Source: Alterinioella nitratireducens
GTDB lineage: Bacteria; Pseudomonadota; Alphaproteobacteria; Rhodobacterales; Rhodobacteraceae
DNA length: 64,000 nucleotides
Direction of reading: 5' to 3'
Assembly: GCF_013155465.1 (NCBI RefSeq)
Contig: NZ_JABJVX010000001.1
Coordinates: 124,001 to 188,000, forward strand
Below the pieces are notes generated by a model. That model was given only the letters and a program-made list of their open reading frames with translations, did no database searches and was not told where the DNA came from. The number at the start of each line of letters is the position of its first letter. Position 1 is the stretch's first letter. Below, in pieces: positions 26,964 to 34,446 of this stretch. The position numbers and the translations under genes are program-made.

Positions 26964-27988
26964 TGGCGGGCAAGGTCACATCCCTGCAGGTGGCCGCCCG
27001 CGCAGGCGTCAGCCAGAGCGCGGTCAGCCGGGTCTTCACGCCCGGTGCCTCGGTGTCCCAGAAGACCGCCGAGAAGGTGCGCAAGGCGGCCGAGGAACTG
27101 GGCTACCGGCCCAATGTCCTGGCCCGCGCCATGGTGTCGGGCAAAAGCCGGATCATCGGGTTGGTGGTGGCCTACCTGGAAAACTACTTCTACCCCGAGG
27201 CGCTGGAGAAGCTGTCCAACGCGTTGCAGGCGCGCGGCTATCACGTGCTGATCTTCATGGCCTCGCAGAACGCGGGCAATCTGGACGATGTGATGTCCGA
27301 GATCCTGGATTACCAGGTCGACGGCATCGTCATCGCCTCGGTCTCGCTGTCCTCGGACGTGGCCGAGCGCTGCCAGTCGGCGGGCGTGCCCGTGGTGCTG
27401 TTCAACCGCAGCCAGGATATCGAGGGGATCACGTCGATTTCCTCGGACAATGTTGCCGGCGGGCGCAAGGTGGCCGAGTTCCTGATGGCGGGCGGGCATC
27501 GGCGCATCGGCTATATCGCCGGGTGGGAGGGCGCCTCGACCCAACGCGACCGCGAGGCGGGGTTCACCGCCGCGTTGCACGACTCCGGACAGCAGGTGTT
27601 TTCCCGCGAGGTCGGGGATTTCGACACCGCCCGCGCCCGTGAGGCCGCCCGCGCCATGTTCGACAAGCCCGCGGATCGACGCCCCGATGCGGTTTTCGTC
27701 GCCAATGACCACATGGCCTTCGCGGTGATGGATGTGCTGCGGTTCGAGCTTGGCATCGCGGTGCCGGGTGAGGTCTCGGTGGTCGGCTATGACGACGTGC
27801 CGCCCGCCGCCTGGCCCGCCTACAACCTGACCACCGTGCGCCAGCGCGCCAACCTGATGGTGGGTGAAACCGTCGCGGCGCTGATGGACCATATCGACAC
27901 GCCCCAGACCGCCCGCCCGCGCCGGGTGGCGATCGACGGCCCCCTCATCCTGCGCGGCTCGGCCCGCAGCCCGATCGACAAAGGATAG
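26963..27988 (+). CDS. LacI-family transcriptional regulator
   Basis: 341 residues. The N-terminal HTH and hinge are TSLQVAARAGVSQSAVSRVF and ELGYRPNVLARAMVSGKSRI. A periplasmic-binding-protein-like sensor domain follows, with GLVVAYLENYFYPE, VDGIVIASVSLSS, ISSDNVAGGRKVAEFL, PDAVFVANDHMAFAVMDVLR and VSVVGYDDVPPAAWPAYNLT. It probably represses the divergent runs from the palindromic sites at 24357-24427, which have the CG-centred form recognised by this family. The ATG overlaps the SDR stop by one base; it is embedded in the operon it would control. Effector unknown. Confidence 0.92.
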   Translation: MAGKVTSLQVAARAGVSQSAVSRVFTPGASVSQKTAEKVRKAAEELGYRPNVLARAMVSGKSRIIGLVVAYLENYFYPEALEKLSNALQARGYHVLIFMASQNAGNLDDVMSEILDYQVDGIVIASVSLSSDVAERCQSAGVPVVLFNRSQDIEGITSISSDNVAGGRKVAEFLMAGGHRRIGYIAGWEGASTQRDREAGFTAALHDSGQQVFSREVGDFDTARAREAARAMFDKPADRRPDAVFVANDHMAFAVMDVLRFELGIAVPGEVSVVGYDDVPPAAWPAYNLTTVRQRANLMVGETVAALMDHIDTPQTARPRRVAIDGPLILRGSARSPIDKG

Positions 27989-27993
27989 AAGAA

Positions 27994-28983
27994 ATGCAAG
28001 GTTTCGACCCCAAGTTCAGCGATTTCCCCGACTACATCATCGGCATCACCAAGGAGATCTGGGAGGATCGCGGCATCGCCACGCTGCACCAGTATTACGG
28101 CGATGAGATCGTGGTGCGCAGCCCGGCCTCGGTGGTGATCGGCAACCAGAATGTCATCGGGGCCACCATGGCGACGCTGGCCGAGTTCCCGGACCGGGAA
28201 TTGTTGGGCGAGGATGTGATCTGGTCGGGCACGCCCGAGGAGGGGATGCTGTCCTCGCACCGCATCATCTCGACCGCGACGCACGCGCGCGACGGCATGT
28301 ATGGCACGGCGACGGGCAGGAAGCTGCAATACCGCATCCTGGCCGATTGCCATGCGATCAACAACCAGATCAACGATGAATGGCTGATCCGCGACCAGGG
28401 CGCCATCGTGCGCCAGATGGGGTGGGAGCCGAGGGCCTATGCCGCCGACCTCATCGCGCGCGAAGGGGGGCCGGAGAAATGCGTCCAACCGCTGACGCCC
28501 GCCAATGATGTCGCGGGCCCCTACAAGGGCCGGGGCAACGACAATGAATGGGGCGCGCGCTATGCCGGTATCCTGACCCGGATCATGGGCGCGGACATGG
28601 CCACGATCGAACGCGACTATGACCGCGCCGTGCAGACGGAATACCCGGGCGGCGTCACTGGCCATGGGTGGGGCGCGGTCGATCAGTTCTGGATGGGCCT
28701 GCGCGCGGCCTTTCCGGGGGCGGCGTTCAGGATCGAACACCAGATCGGCCGGGACGACCCCAACATGTGCCCGCGCGCCGCGATCCGCTGGTCGCTGCAT
28801 GGCAAGCACACCGGCTGGGGCGCGTTTGGCGTGCCGACCGGCGCCGAGGTCTATATCCTGGGCATCAGCCATGCCGAGTTCGGCGAGGTGATCGGCGGCC
28901 AGGTGAGCTTGCGCCGGGAATTCACGCTGTTCGACGAAACCTCGGTCTGGAAACAGATGCTGCTGCAAGGGGCCGCGCAGTGA
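27994..28983 (+). CDS. Tandem SnoaL/NTF2-fold protein (copy C)
   Basis: 329 residues, five bases after the LacI stop. The first half (DYIIGITKEIWEDRGIATLH; YYGDEIVVRSPASVVIGNQN; ISTATHARDGMYGTATGRKL) and second half (VTGHGWGAVDQFWMGLRAAF; GKHTGWGAFGVPTGAEVYI; LRREFTLFDETSVWKQMLLQ) each look like a SnoaL unit. It is more distant from copies A and B than they are from each other. Its placement after the regulator suggests it serves a different step. Catalytic residues not assigned. Confidence 0.72.
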   Translation: MQGFDPKFSDFPDYIIGITKEIWEDRGIATLHQYYGDEIVVRSPASVVIGNQNVIGATMATLAEFPDRELLGEDVIWSGTPEEGMLSSHRIISTATHARDGMYGTATGRKLQYRILADCHAINNQINDEWLIRDQGAIVRQMGWEPRAYAADLIAREGGPEKCVQPLTPANDVAGPYKGRGNDNEWGARYAGILTRIMGADMATIERDYDRAVQTEYPGGVTGHGWGAVDQFWMGLRAAFPGAAFRIEHQIGRDDPNMCPRAAIRWSLHGKHTGWGAFGVPTGAEVYILGISHAEFGEVIGGQVSLRREFTLFDETSVWKQMLLQGAAQ

Positions 28984-29071
28984 TCCATCAGCAACGCGAA
29001 CCTGTCAGACGCCTGCACGTGGCGCTTCAGGCGCGGCGGGCCGAGCGGCTCAATCCGCATCCGCCGGGGGG

Positions 29072-29095
29072 CTGACTTTCTTGCAAGAAAGTCAG
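29072..29095. repeat. Perfect 24-bp palindrome
   Basis: CTGACTTTCTTG followed directly by its exact reverse complement CAAGAAAGTCAG. It lies in the 163-base gap between SnoaL copy C and the bicupin gene and abuts a second palindrome with no base between. In RNA it would form a 10-bp hairpin with a tight loop. It could be a repeat of the REP/BIME kind, a protein-binding site or an mRNA-stabilising hairpin. Confidence 0.85.
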
Positions 29096-29115
29096 GCGAT
29101 CCTTCGAAGGATCGC
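29096..29115. repeat. Perfect 20-bp palindrome
   Basis: GCGATCCTTC joined to its exact reverse complement GAAGGATCGC, immediately after the 24-bp palindrome at 29072. The two together span 44 bases with perfect symmetry in each half, ending 31 bases before the bicupin start. No U-run follows, so it is a poor intrinsic terminator and may act in RNA processing or as a repeat element. Confidence 0.85.
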
Positions 29116-29146
29116 ACCCCTCCCGACCCAATAAAGGACCAATCCC

Positions 29147-30112
29147 ATGACCCCTTCCGAAATGGAATCCCGCATCGTTCGCTACGGCGAGCTTCACCCC
29201 TGCAAGACCGCCTTCATCGACGCCCACACACCGGGCAGCGACCAGAAGGAGAACTTCACCATCATCGGCGGCGGCGTCTCCGAGAGCCCCGACCAGCATG
29301 TCCACATCACCATCCCGCACGGCTTCAACATCGGCGCGGCGGGCCAGCCGCCGAAATGCCGCAACTCGATGCACAACCACCGCACGGCGGAGGTGTTCTT
29401 TGTCCTCAAGGGCCGCTGGCGCTTCTTCTGGGGCGAGAAGGGCGACGCGGGCGAGGTCATCCTGGAAGAGGGCGACATCTTCAACATCCCCACCAACATC
29501 TTCCGCGGCTTCGAGAATATCGGCACCGATTACGGGATGATCATGGCCATTCTCGGCGGCGACGATGCCGGCGGCGGTGTTATCTGGGCACCGCATGTGA
29601 TCGAGGATGCCAAGGCCCATGGCCTGATCCTTGGCGAGAATGGCAAGCTCTACGACAGCAAGAAGGGCGAGCGCCTGCCCGAGGGCGTGAAGCCGATGCC
29701 GCTCCTGTCGAAGGAGGAACTGGCCAAGGTCGATTGCCCGAGCGCCATGGACGTGATCGGCGGCTATGTGCGCCGCTATCTCGACATGGTGGCGCTGGCG
29801 GAGGAAAAGCCCGTCAAGGTGATCGGCGCGGAGGGCCTCATTCGCGACAAGCCGGGCTTCGAGGTCGATTTTCTGACCCGCGCCAGCGCGACGCAGGAGA
29901 AGCATGAGCATGACAAGCCCTCGGTCCTGATGCCGGTGAAAGGCCATTGGCGCGTGGACTGGGACGGCGGCAGCGCCACGCTCGCCCCCGGCGACACGAT
30001 GTCGGTGCCCGAGGGCCTGGCACATTCCGTCGTGCCCTCGATGACCGGCGAGGCCGCGCTTTTCCACGTCATCGCCACGGACGATGCGGCGGGACCGACC
30101 TGGAAGGGGTGA
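29147..30112 (+). CDS. Bicupin-domain protein
   Basis: 321 residues. Two cupin units are visible. The N-terminal one has NSMHNHRTAEVFFVLKGRWRF with histidines and an acidic residue in metal-ligand positions, then GDIFNIPTNIFRGFENIG. The C-terminal one has EKHEHDKPSVLMPVKGHWRV and LAPGDTMSVPEGLAHSVVPS. Such bicupins include dioxygenases, isomerases and oxalate-type enzymes. No signal peptide, so cytoplasmic. The reaction is not identifiable. It starts the second half of the plus run, after two palindromes, and is followed 3-6 bases later by a small membrane-protein gene. Confidence 0.82.
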   Translation: MTPSEMESRIVRYGELHPCKTAFIDAHTPGSDQKENFTIIGGGVSESPDQHVHITIPHGFNIGAAGQPPKCRNSMHNHRTAEVFFVLKGRWRFFWGEKGDAGEVILEEGDIFNIPTNIFRGFENIGTDYGMIMAILGGDDAGGGVIWAPHVIEDAKAHGLILGENGKLYDSKKGERLPEGVKPMPLLSKEELAKVDCPSAMDVIGGYVRRYLDMVALAEEKPVKVIGAEGLIRDKPGFEVDFLTRASATQEKHEHDKPSVLMPVKGHWRVDWDGGSATLAPGDTMSVPEGLAHSVVPSMTGEAALFHVIATDDAAGPTWKG

Positions 30113-30118
30113 GCGGTG

Positions 30119-30562
30119 ATGCGCATCCTCACAGGCTTTGCCGCGCTTGTCGGCCTCAGCATGCTGGTCGCCGGGGTCACCTCGGGTGCGTCTGCATCGC
30201 TCTGGGGCGGGCTGGCGGTGGCAGGCGTTGCGGGGGCGCTTTTCTGGCGCAGCTTGCGCAACCCGGAGGTCACGCGAAAGATGGGCAGCTTCGCCCAGGT
30301 GACATTCGCGATGCAGCCCGGCCCCGGCGTTTCGGGGCCGGGCACCTACGCCCGCGTTGCCACCCCTCAAGGGAACGCGTGGGATGTGGCGCTGGACCGG
30401 CTGCCGGTGCGTGAGGATATGGATGCCTATGACATCGCGCATCGAGGGTGGGTCTGGCTTGCCCCGGGCGGCTTGCCCGAAAAGGTCCGCATCGACTATG
30501 GCACGACCTGGAAGAGCTGGCCGGTTCTGAAAGCCACCGAGACGAAAGGACAGATGAAATGA
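30119..30562 (+). CDS. Small two-helix membrane protein, function unknown
   Basis: 147 residues from ATG 30119 (148 from an adjacent GTG at 30116). The N-terminus has two hydrophobic helices: ILTGFAALVGLSMLVAGVTS and SLWGGLAVAGVAGALFW. A soluble tail of about 100 residues follows, with GTYARVATPQGNAWDVALD and HRGWVWLAPGGLPEKVRIDY. I do not recognise a family. It sits 3-6 bases after the bicupin and overlaps the MetE-like gene (ATGA), so it belongs to the operon. It may anchor or assist a partner at the membrane. Confidence 0.7.
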   Translation: MRILTGFAALVGLSMLVAGVTSGASASLWGGLAVAGVAGALFWRSLRNPEVTRKMGSFAQVTFAMQPGPGVSGPGTYARVATPQGNAWDVALDRLPVREDMDAYDIAHRGWVWLAPGGLPEKVRIDYGTTWKSWPVLKATETKGQMK

Positions 30563-31692
30563 CGAAACTCCTCGCAACCCATGTCGGATCGCTGCCGCGC
30601 AGCCAAGAGGTGGTCGATTTCATCTTCGCCCGCGAGAACGGCACCGAATACGACCCCGCCGCTTTCGACGCCTGCATGACGGCGGCGGTCTCCGAGACCG
30701 TGCGCAAACAGGTCGAGGCGGGGATCGACATCGTCAGCGATGGCGAGACCTCGAAGATCTCCTACGCCACCTACGTAAAGGATCGCTATACCGGCTTCTC
30801 GGGCGACAGCCCCCGCAACGCGCCCGCCGATCTCAAGATGTTCCCGAGCTTCCTGCAACGGCTGGCCGACGATGGTGGCACGCCACAATATGCCCGTCCG
30901 ATGTGCACCGGCGAGGTGCGATCGAAGGGGCAGGGGGAATTGCAGAAGGACATCGACAACCTCAAGGCGGCTATGACTGACCATGGCGCGACACGCGGTT
31001 TCATGAACGCGGCCTCGCCGGGGGTGATCTCGCTCTTCCTGCAAAACGACCATTACAAGACGCGCGGGGCTTATCTGGCGGCACTCGCCGATGCGATGAA
31101 GGCGGAATACGAGACCATCGTGGCGGCGGGGCTGGACCTGCAACTGGACTGCCCCGACCTGGCGCTGTCGCGGCACATGCTGTTCAATGATCTCAGCGAT
31201 GCCGAGTTTGTCCATGTCGCGAATGATCATGTCGCGGCGCTGAATCACGCGCTTGCCGACGTGCCGCAGGAGAAGGTGCGCATCCATATCTGCTGGGGCA
31301 ATTACGAGGGGCCGCATTGCTGCGATATCCCGATGGACAAGGTGTTCTCGACGCTGATGTCGGCCAAGGCGCAATACCTGCTCTTCGAAACCTCGAACCC
31401 GCGCCATGCGCATGAATGGACCGTGTTCCGCGACCGCCGCGCCGAGATCCCCGATGACAAGATCCTGGTGCCGGGGGTCGTGGATACGACGACGAATTTC
31501 ATCGAACATCCGGAGGTCGTGGCGCAACGCATCGAACGATTTGCGGGGATCGTCGGCAAGGAGCGGGTGATCGCAGGCAGCGATTGCGGCTTCGGCACCT
31601 TCGCGGGCTTCGGGGCGGTCGATCCCGCCATCGCCTATGCCAAGCTGGCGGCCCTGTCGGAGGGTGCGGCGCGGGCGGATGCACGGCTGTGA
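30559..31692 (+). CDS. Stand-alone MetE-C-terminal-type zinc alkyl/methyltransferase
   Basis: 377 residues, corresponding only to the C-terminal catalytic barrel of cobalamin-independent methionine synthase. It starts ATHVGSLPRSQEVVDFI and contains SDGETSKISY. Zinc ligands expected for the family are in place: H243-x-C245 (RIHICWGN), E277 (LLFETSNP) and C343 (AGSDCGFGTF). Members of this size include epoxyalkane:coenzyme M transferase and methyl transferases for methylated thiols or amines, rather than true MetE. It would activate a thiol on Zn2+ to accept an alkyl or methyl group. ATG 30559 follows AAAGGACAG and overlaps the previous stop. The next gene starts at GTG within its stop. Confidence 0.87.
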   Translation: MTKLLATHVGSLPRSQEVVDFIFARENGTEYDPAAFDACMTAAVSETVRKQVEAGIDIVSDGETSKISYATYVKDRYTGFSGDSPRNAPADLKMFPSFLQRLADDGGTPQYARPMCTGEVRSKGQGELQKDIDNLKAAMTDHGATRGFMNAASPGVISLFLQNDHYKTRGAYLAALADAMKAEYETIVAAGLDLQLDCPDLALSRHMLFNDLSDAEFVHVANDHVAALNHALADVPQEKVRIHICWGNYEGPHCCDIPMDKVFSTLMSAKAQYLLFETSNPRHAHEWTVFRDRRAEIPDDKILVPGVVDTTTNFIEHPEVVAQRIERFAGIVGKERVIAGSDCGFGTFAGFGAVDPAIAYAKLAALSEGAARADARL

Positions 31693-32381
31693 CACCGCTT
31701 GTGATGCTACCGGGGATGATGTGCGACGCGCGCCTCTTCGGCCCGCAGATCGAGGCATTGTCCGGCACCTACCCGCTGATGACCCTGCCCATCGGCGGCA
31801 AGGATACGATGGTCGAACTGGCGCGCGAGGTGCTGGCCGTCGCGCCACCGCGCTTTGCACTCCTGGGGTTGTCCATGGGCGGGATCGTGGCGATGGAGAT
31901 CTTGCGCCAGGCGCCCGCGCGAGTGGATCGGCTGGCGCTTCTGGACACCAATCCGCGTGCCGAGACCGAGGAGAAGCGGGCGGGCCGCACGCCGCAGATG
32001 GAGGCGGCGGCGCGAGGCGGTCTGGCCCGGATCATGCGCGACGAGATGAAGCCCAATTACCTGGCCGATGGCCCCCGCCGGGGCGCGATCCTCGACCTCT
32101 GCATGGCGATGGCGCTGGATCTGGGCCCGGATGTCTTCATCCACCAGTCCCGCGCGCTGCGCGACCGGGTCGACCAGTCCGAGGTGCTGCGCGCCTACAA
32201 GGGTCGGGCGCTGGTGCTGTGCGGGCGCGAGGATACGCTCTGCCCGATCGAGCGGCACGACTACATGCACGGGCTGCTGTCGGGCAGCCAGTTGCAGATC
32301 ATCGAGAACGCCGGGCACCTGCCCACCCTGGAACAACCCGAACTGACAATAGCGGCCATCCGCCGCTGGATGGAGGCCTGA
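31689..32381 (+). CDS. Alpha/beta-fold hydrolase
   Basis: 230 residues from GTG 31689, which shares GTGA with the preceding stop. The lid-less alpha/beta-hydrolase begins PLVMLPGMMCDARLFGPQIE. The nucleophile elbow is GLSMGGIVA (Ser at about residue 62). The acid region is ALVLCGREDTLCP and the catalytic histidine lies in IENAGHLPTLEQPE. It likely cleaves an ester, lactone or C-C bond (carboxymethyl-enol-lactonase and MhpC-like enzymes look similar). The stop shares one base with the next start. Confidence 0.87.
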   Translation: MTPLVMLPGMMCDARLFGPQIEALSGTYPLMTLPIGGKDTMVELAREVLAVAPPRFALLGLSMGGIVAMEILRQAPARVDRLALLDTNPRAETEEKRAGRTPQMEAAARGGLARIMRDEMKPNYLADGPRRGAILDLCMAMALDLGPDVFIHQSRALRDRVDQSEVLRAYKGRALVLCGREDTLCPIERHDYMHGLLSGSQLQIIENAGHLPTLEQPELTIAAIRRWMEA

Positions 32382-33073
32382 TGGACACGACACTTCTGGA
32401 CCTTTTGCGCAAGGTCGATACCCCCACCGTCTGCAATGCCATCGAGGTGGTGCAGGGCAAGCGCGGGTTCGACCGGTTCACCCGTGGCACGATGGTGTGC
32501 TCGGCGCCGGGCGAGGCGATGGTGGGCTATGCCCGCACCGCGCGGATCGCGGCACTGGCCCCGCCGACAGAGGCCCCGGACGTGATCCGCACCCGTCGGA
32601 TGGCCTATTACCGCTACATGTCGGAGGGCCCGCGCCCCGGCGTGGCGGTGGTCGAGGATCTGGACGGGGCCGCCGCGATCGGGGCCTATTGGGGCGAGAT
32701 CAACACGACGATCCACAAGGGGTTCGGCCTGTCGGGTGCGCTGACCAACGGCGTCATGCGGGACTTGGGCGACCTGCCCGAGGGGTTTCCCGTGGTGGCG
32801 GGATCAATCGGCCCGAGCCACGGGTTCGTGCATGTGCGCGATCTGGATTGCGAGGTGCGGATTTTCGGCCTCTCCGTGCGCCCCGGCGAGTTGATCCATG
32901 CCGACCGCCACGGCGCGTTGGTCATTCCGGAGGGTGTCGTCGGGGGCTTGCGGGCGGGGATCGAAAGCCTTCTGGCGACCGAGAAGATCGTGCTGGACCC
33001 GGCGCGGGCGGACGGGTTCGACTTCGCCGCGTTCGAGGCCGCCTGGGCGGCGTTCGAGAAGGCGCGCACCTGA
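32381..33073 (+). CDS. RraA-family protein (4-hydroxy-4-methyl-2-oxoglutarate/carboxy-hydroxy-oxoadipate aldolase type)
   Basis: 230 residues. Family motifs are LLRKVDTPTVCNAIEVVQG, VAVVEDLDGAAAIGAYWGE, the divalent-metal segment GALTNGVMRDLGDLP, SIGPSHGFVHV and VRPGELIHADRHGALVIP. Many RraA-like enzymes are class II pyruvate aldolases or oxaloacetate decarboxylases acting at the end of catabolic routes; others bind RNase E. In an operon of catabolic genes the aldolase role is preferred. It is the last gene of the plus run; a repeat element fills the 76-base gap to convergent glcF. Confidence 0.85.
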   Translation: MDTTLLDLLRKVDTPTVCNAIEVVQGKRGFDRFTRGTMVCSAPGEAMVGYARTARIAALAPPTEAPDVIRTRRMAYYRYMSEGPRPGVAVVEDLDGAAAIGAYWGEINTTIHKGFGLSGALTNGVMRDLGDLPEGFPVVAGSIGPSHGFVHVRDLDCEVRIFGLSVRPGELIHADRHGALVIPEGVVGGLRAGIESLLATEKIVLDPARADGFDFAAFEAAWAAFEKART

Positions 33074-33111
33074 CCAGATTGAAAACCCTGGCGGGTTTGC
33101 TCCATTTTTTT

Positions 33112-33147
33112 GGTGCCTCCGGCGGGGATATTTCCGGAACAAAGAAG
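33112..33147. repeat. Rhodobacteraceae-type intergenic repeat
   Basis: GGTGCCTCCGGCGGGGATAT continuing into TTCCGGAACAAAGAAG, preceded by a run of seven T. It lies between the convergent RraA and glcF genes. The reverse complement of 51413-51435 shares GGGATATTT-CGGAACAAAGAAG. It may also act as a two-way transcription end, but the stem (TCCGG/CCGGA) is weak. Confidence 0.6.
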
Positions 33148-33149
33148 CA

Positions 33150-34442
33150 TCAGGTGGCAAGATCGGCCAGCGCGGGTGGTCTGGGGCCGCCGGTGGCCCA
33201 ATCCAGAAGCTCGACCGTGTGGACGATGGGAATCTCGGTGGCCGAACCGATCTGCATCATGCAGCCGATATTGCCGGCGGCGATGATCTGCGGGTCGGTG
33301 GCCTGGAGCGTCTCCACCTTGCGGGTCTTGAGCTGGCCCGAGATCTCGGGTTGCAGCAGGTTGTAGGTGCCCGCCGAGCCGCAGCATAAGTGCGCGTCGC
33401 GCGGCTCGACCACGGTGAAGCCCGCCTTTTTGAGCAGCGCCTTGGGGTGGGTGGTGATCTTCTGCCCGTGTTGCAGGGAACAGGCGGCGTGATAGGCGAC
33501 GCGCAGGGTCGGCGCCCGGGGCTGGAGGTCGAGACCGGCCAGAAGCTCGGTGATGTCCTGCGCGATGGCCGAGACGCGGGCGGCATCATCGGCCAGATCG
33601 GTGGTGCGGAACATGTGGCCGTAATCCTTCACCGTGGTGCCGCAGCCCGAGGTGTTGATGACGATGGCGTCGAGCCCTTCGCCGTCGATCTCGGCCACCC
33701 AGGCAAGGATGTTCCTGGCCGCCGTGGCATGCGCCTCATCGGTCTTGCCCATGTGATGGGTCAGCGCCCCGCAGCAGCCCGCGCCGCGCGCAACCACGAC
33801 CTCGCAACCGTGGCGGCGCAGGATGCGGATGGTGGCGTCGTTGATATCGGTGTTGAGCGCCTTCTGCGCGCAGCCCGTCATCAGGGCGACGCGGGCCTTG
33901 CGGGGGCCTGCGGCGGGAAAGACCTGCGCGTCGTCATTGCGGCTGACCGGCGGGATGGTCTTGGGCGCCATCGCCAGCATCGCGCGCAGGCGGGCGTCGG
34001 GGATCAGGCGGGCGAAGGGCCTGGCCAGTTTGGCCCCGGCCAGGGCCGCGCGGAATCTGTAGGGGTAGGGCAGGATGCGCGCCAGCGTCCAGCGCAGCAG
34101 GCGGTCCAACAGGGGGCGTTTGTAATTCGCCTCGATATAGGTGCGGGCGTGGTCGACCAGGTGCATGTAATGCACGCCCGAGGGGCAGGTCGTCATGCAG
34201 GCAAGGCAGGACAGGCAGCGGTCGATATGCTTGACCGTCTTCGGGTCCGGCACGCGGCTGTTCTCCAGCATGTCCTTCATCAGGTAGATGCGGCCGCGCG
34301 GGCTGTCGAGCTCATCGCCGAGCACCTGGTAGGTGGGGCAGGTCGCGGTGCAGAAGCCGCAATGCACGCAGGCGCGCAGGATCTCGTTGGCGCGCGCGGT
34401 GCCGGGGTCTTGCAGTTGGGCATCGGTGAAATTGGTTTGCAT
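33150..34442 (-). CDS. glcF: Glycolate oxidase iron-sulfur subunit GlcF
   Basis: 430 residues. Two [4Fe-4S] ferredoxin motifs are near the N-terminus (CVHCGFCTATCPTYQ; CLSCLACMTTCPSGV). Two CCG-type cysteine-rich domains follow (GCAQKALN then GAGCCGALTHHMGKT; AYHAACSLQHGQ then HLCCGSAGTYNLLQ). With GlcD and GlcE it forms membrane-associated glycolate dehydrogenase, which oxidises glycolate to glyoxylate and passes electrons to quinone. It is the last gene of the glc run, four bases after glcE. Confidence 0.94.
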   Translation of the reverse strand: MQTNFTDAQLQDPGTARANEILRACVHCGFCTATCPTYQVLGDELDSPRGRIYLMKDMLENSRVPDPKTVKHIDRCLSCLACMTTCPSGVHYMHLVDHARTYIEANYKRPLLDRLLRWTLARILPYPYRFRAALAGAKLARPFARLIPDARLRAMLAMAPKTIPPVSRNDDAQVFPAAGPRKARVALMTGCAQKALNTDINDATIRILRRHGCEVVVARGAGCCGALTHHMGKTDEAHATAARNILAWVAEIDGEGLDAIVINTSGCGTTVKDYGHMFRTTDLADDAARVSAIAQDITELLAGLDLQPRAPTLRVAYHAACSLQHGQKITTHPKALLKKAGFTVVEPRDAHLCCGSAGTYNLLQPEISGQLKTRKVETLQATDPQIIAAGNIGCMMQIGSATEIPIVHTVELLDWATGGPRPPALADLAT

Positions 34443-34446
34443 GGGA

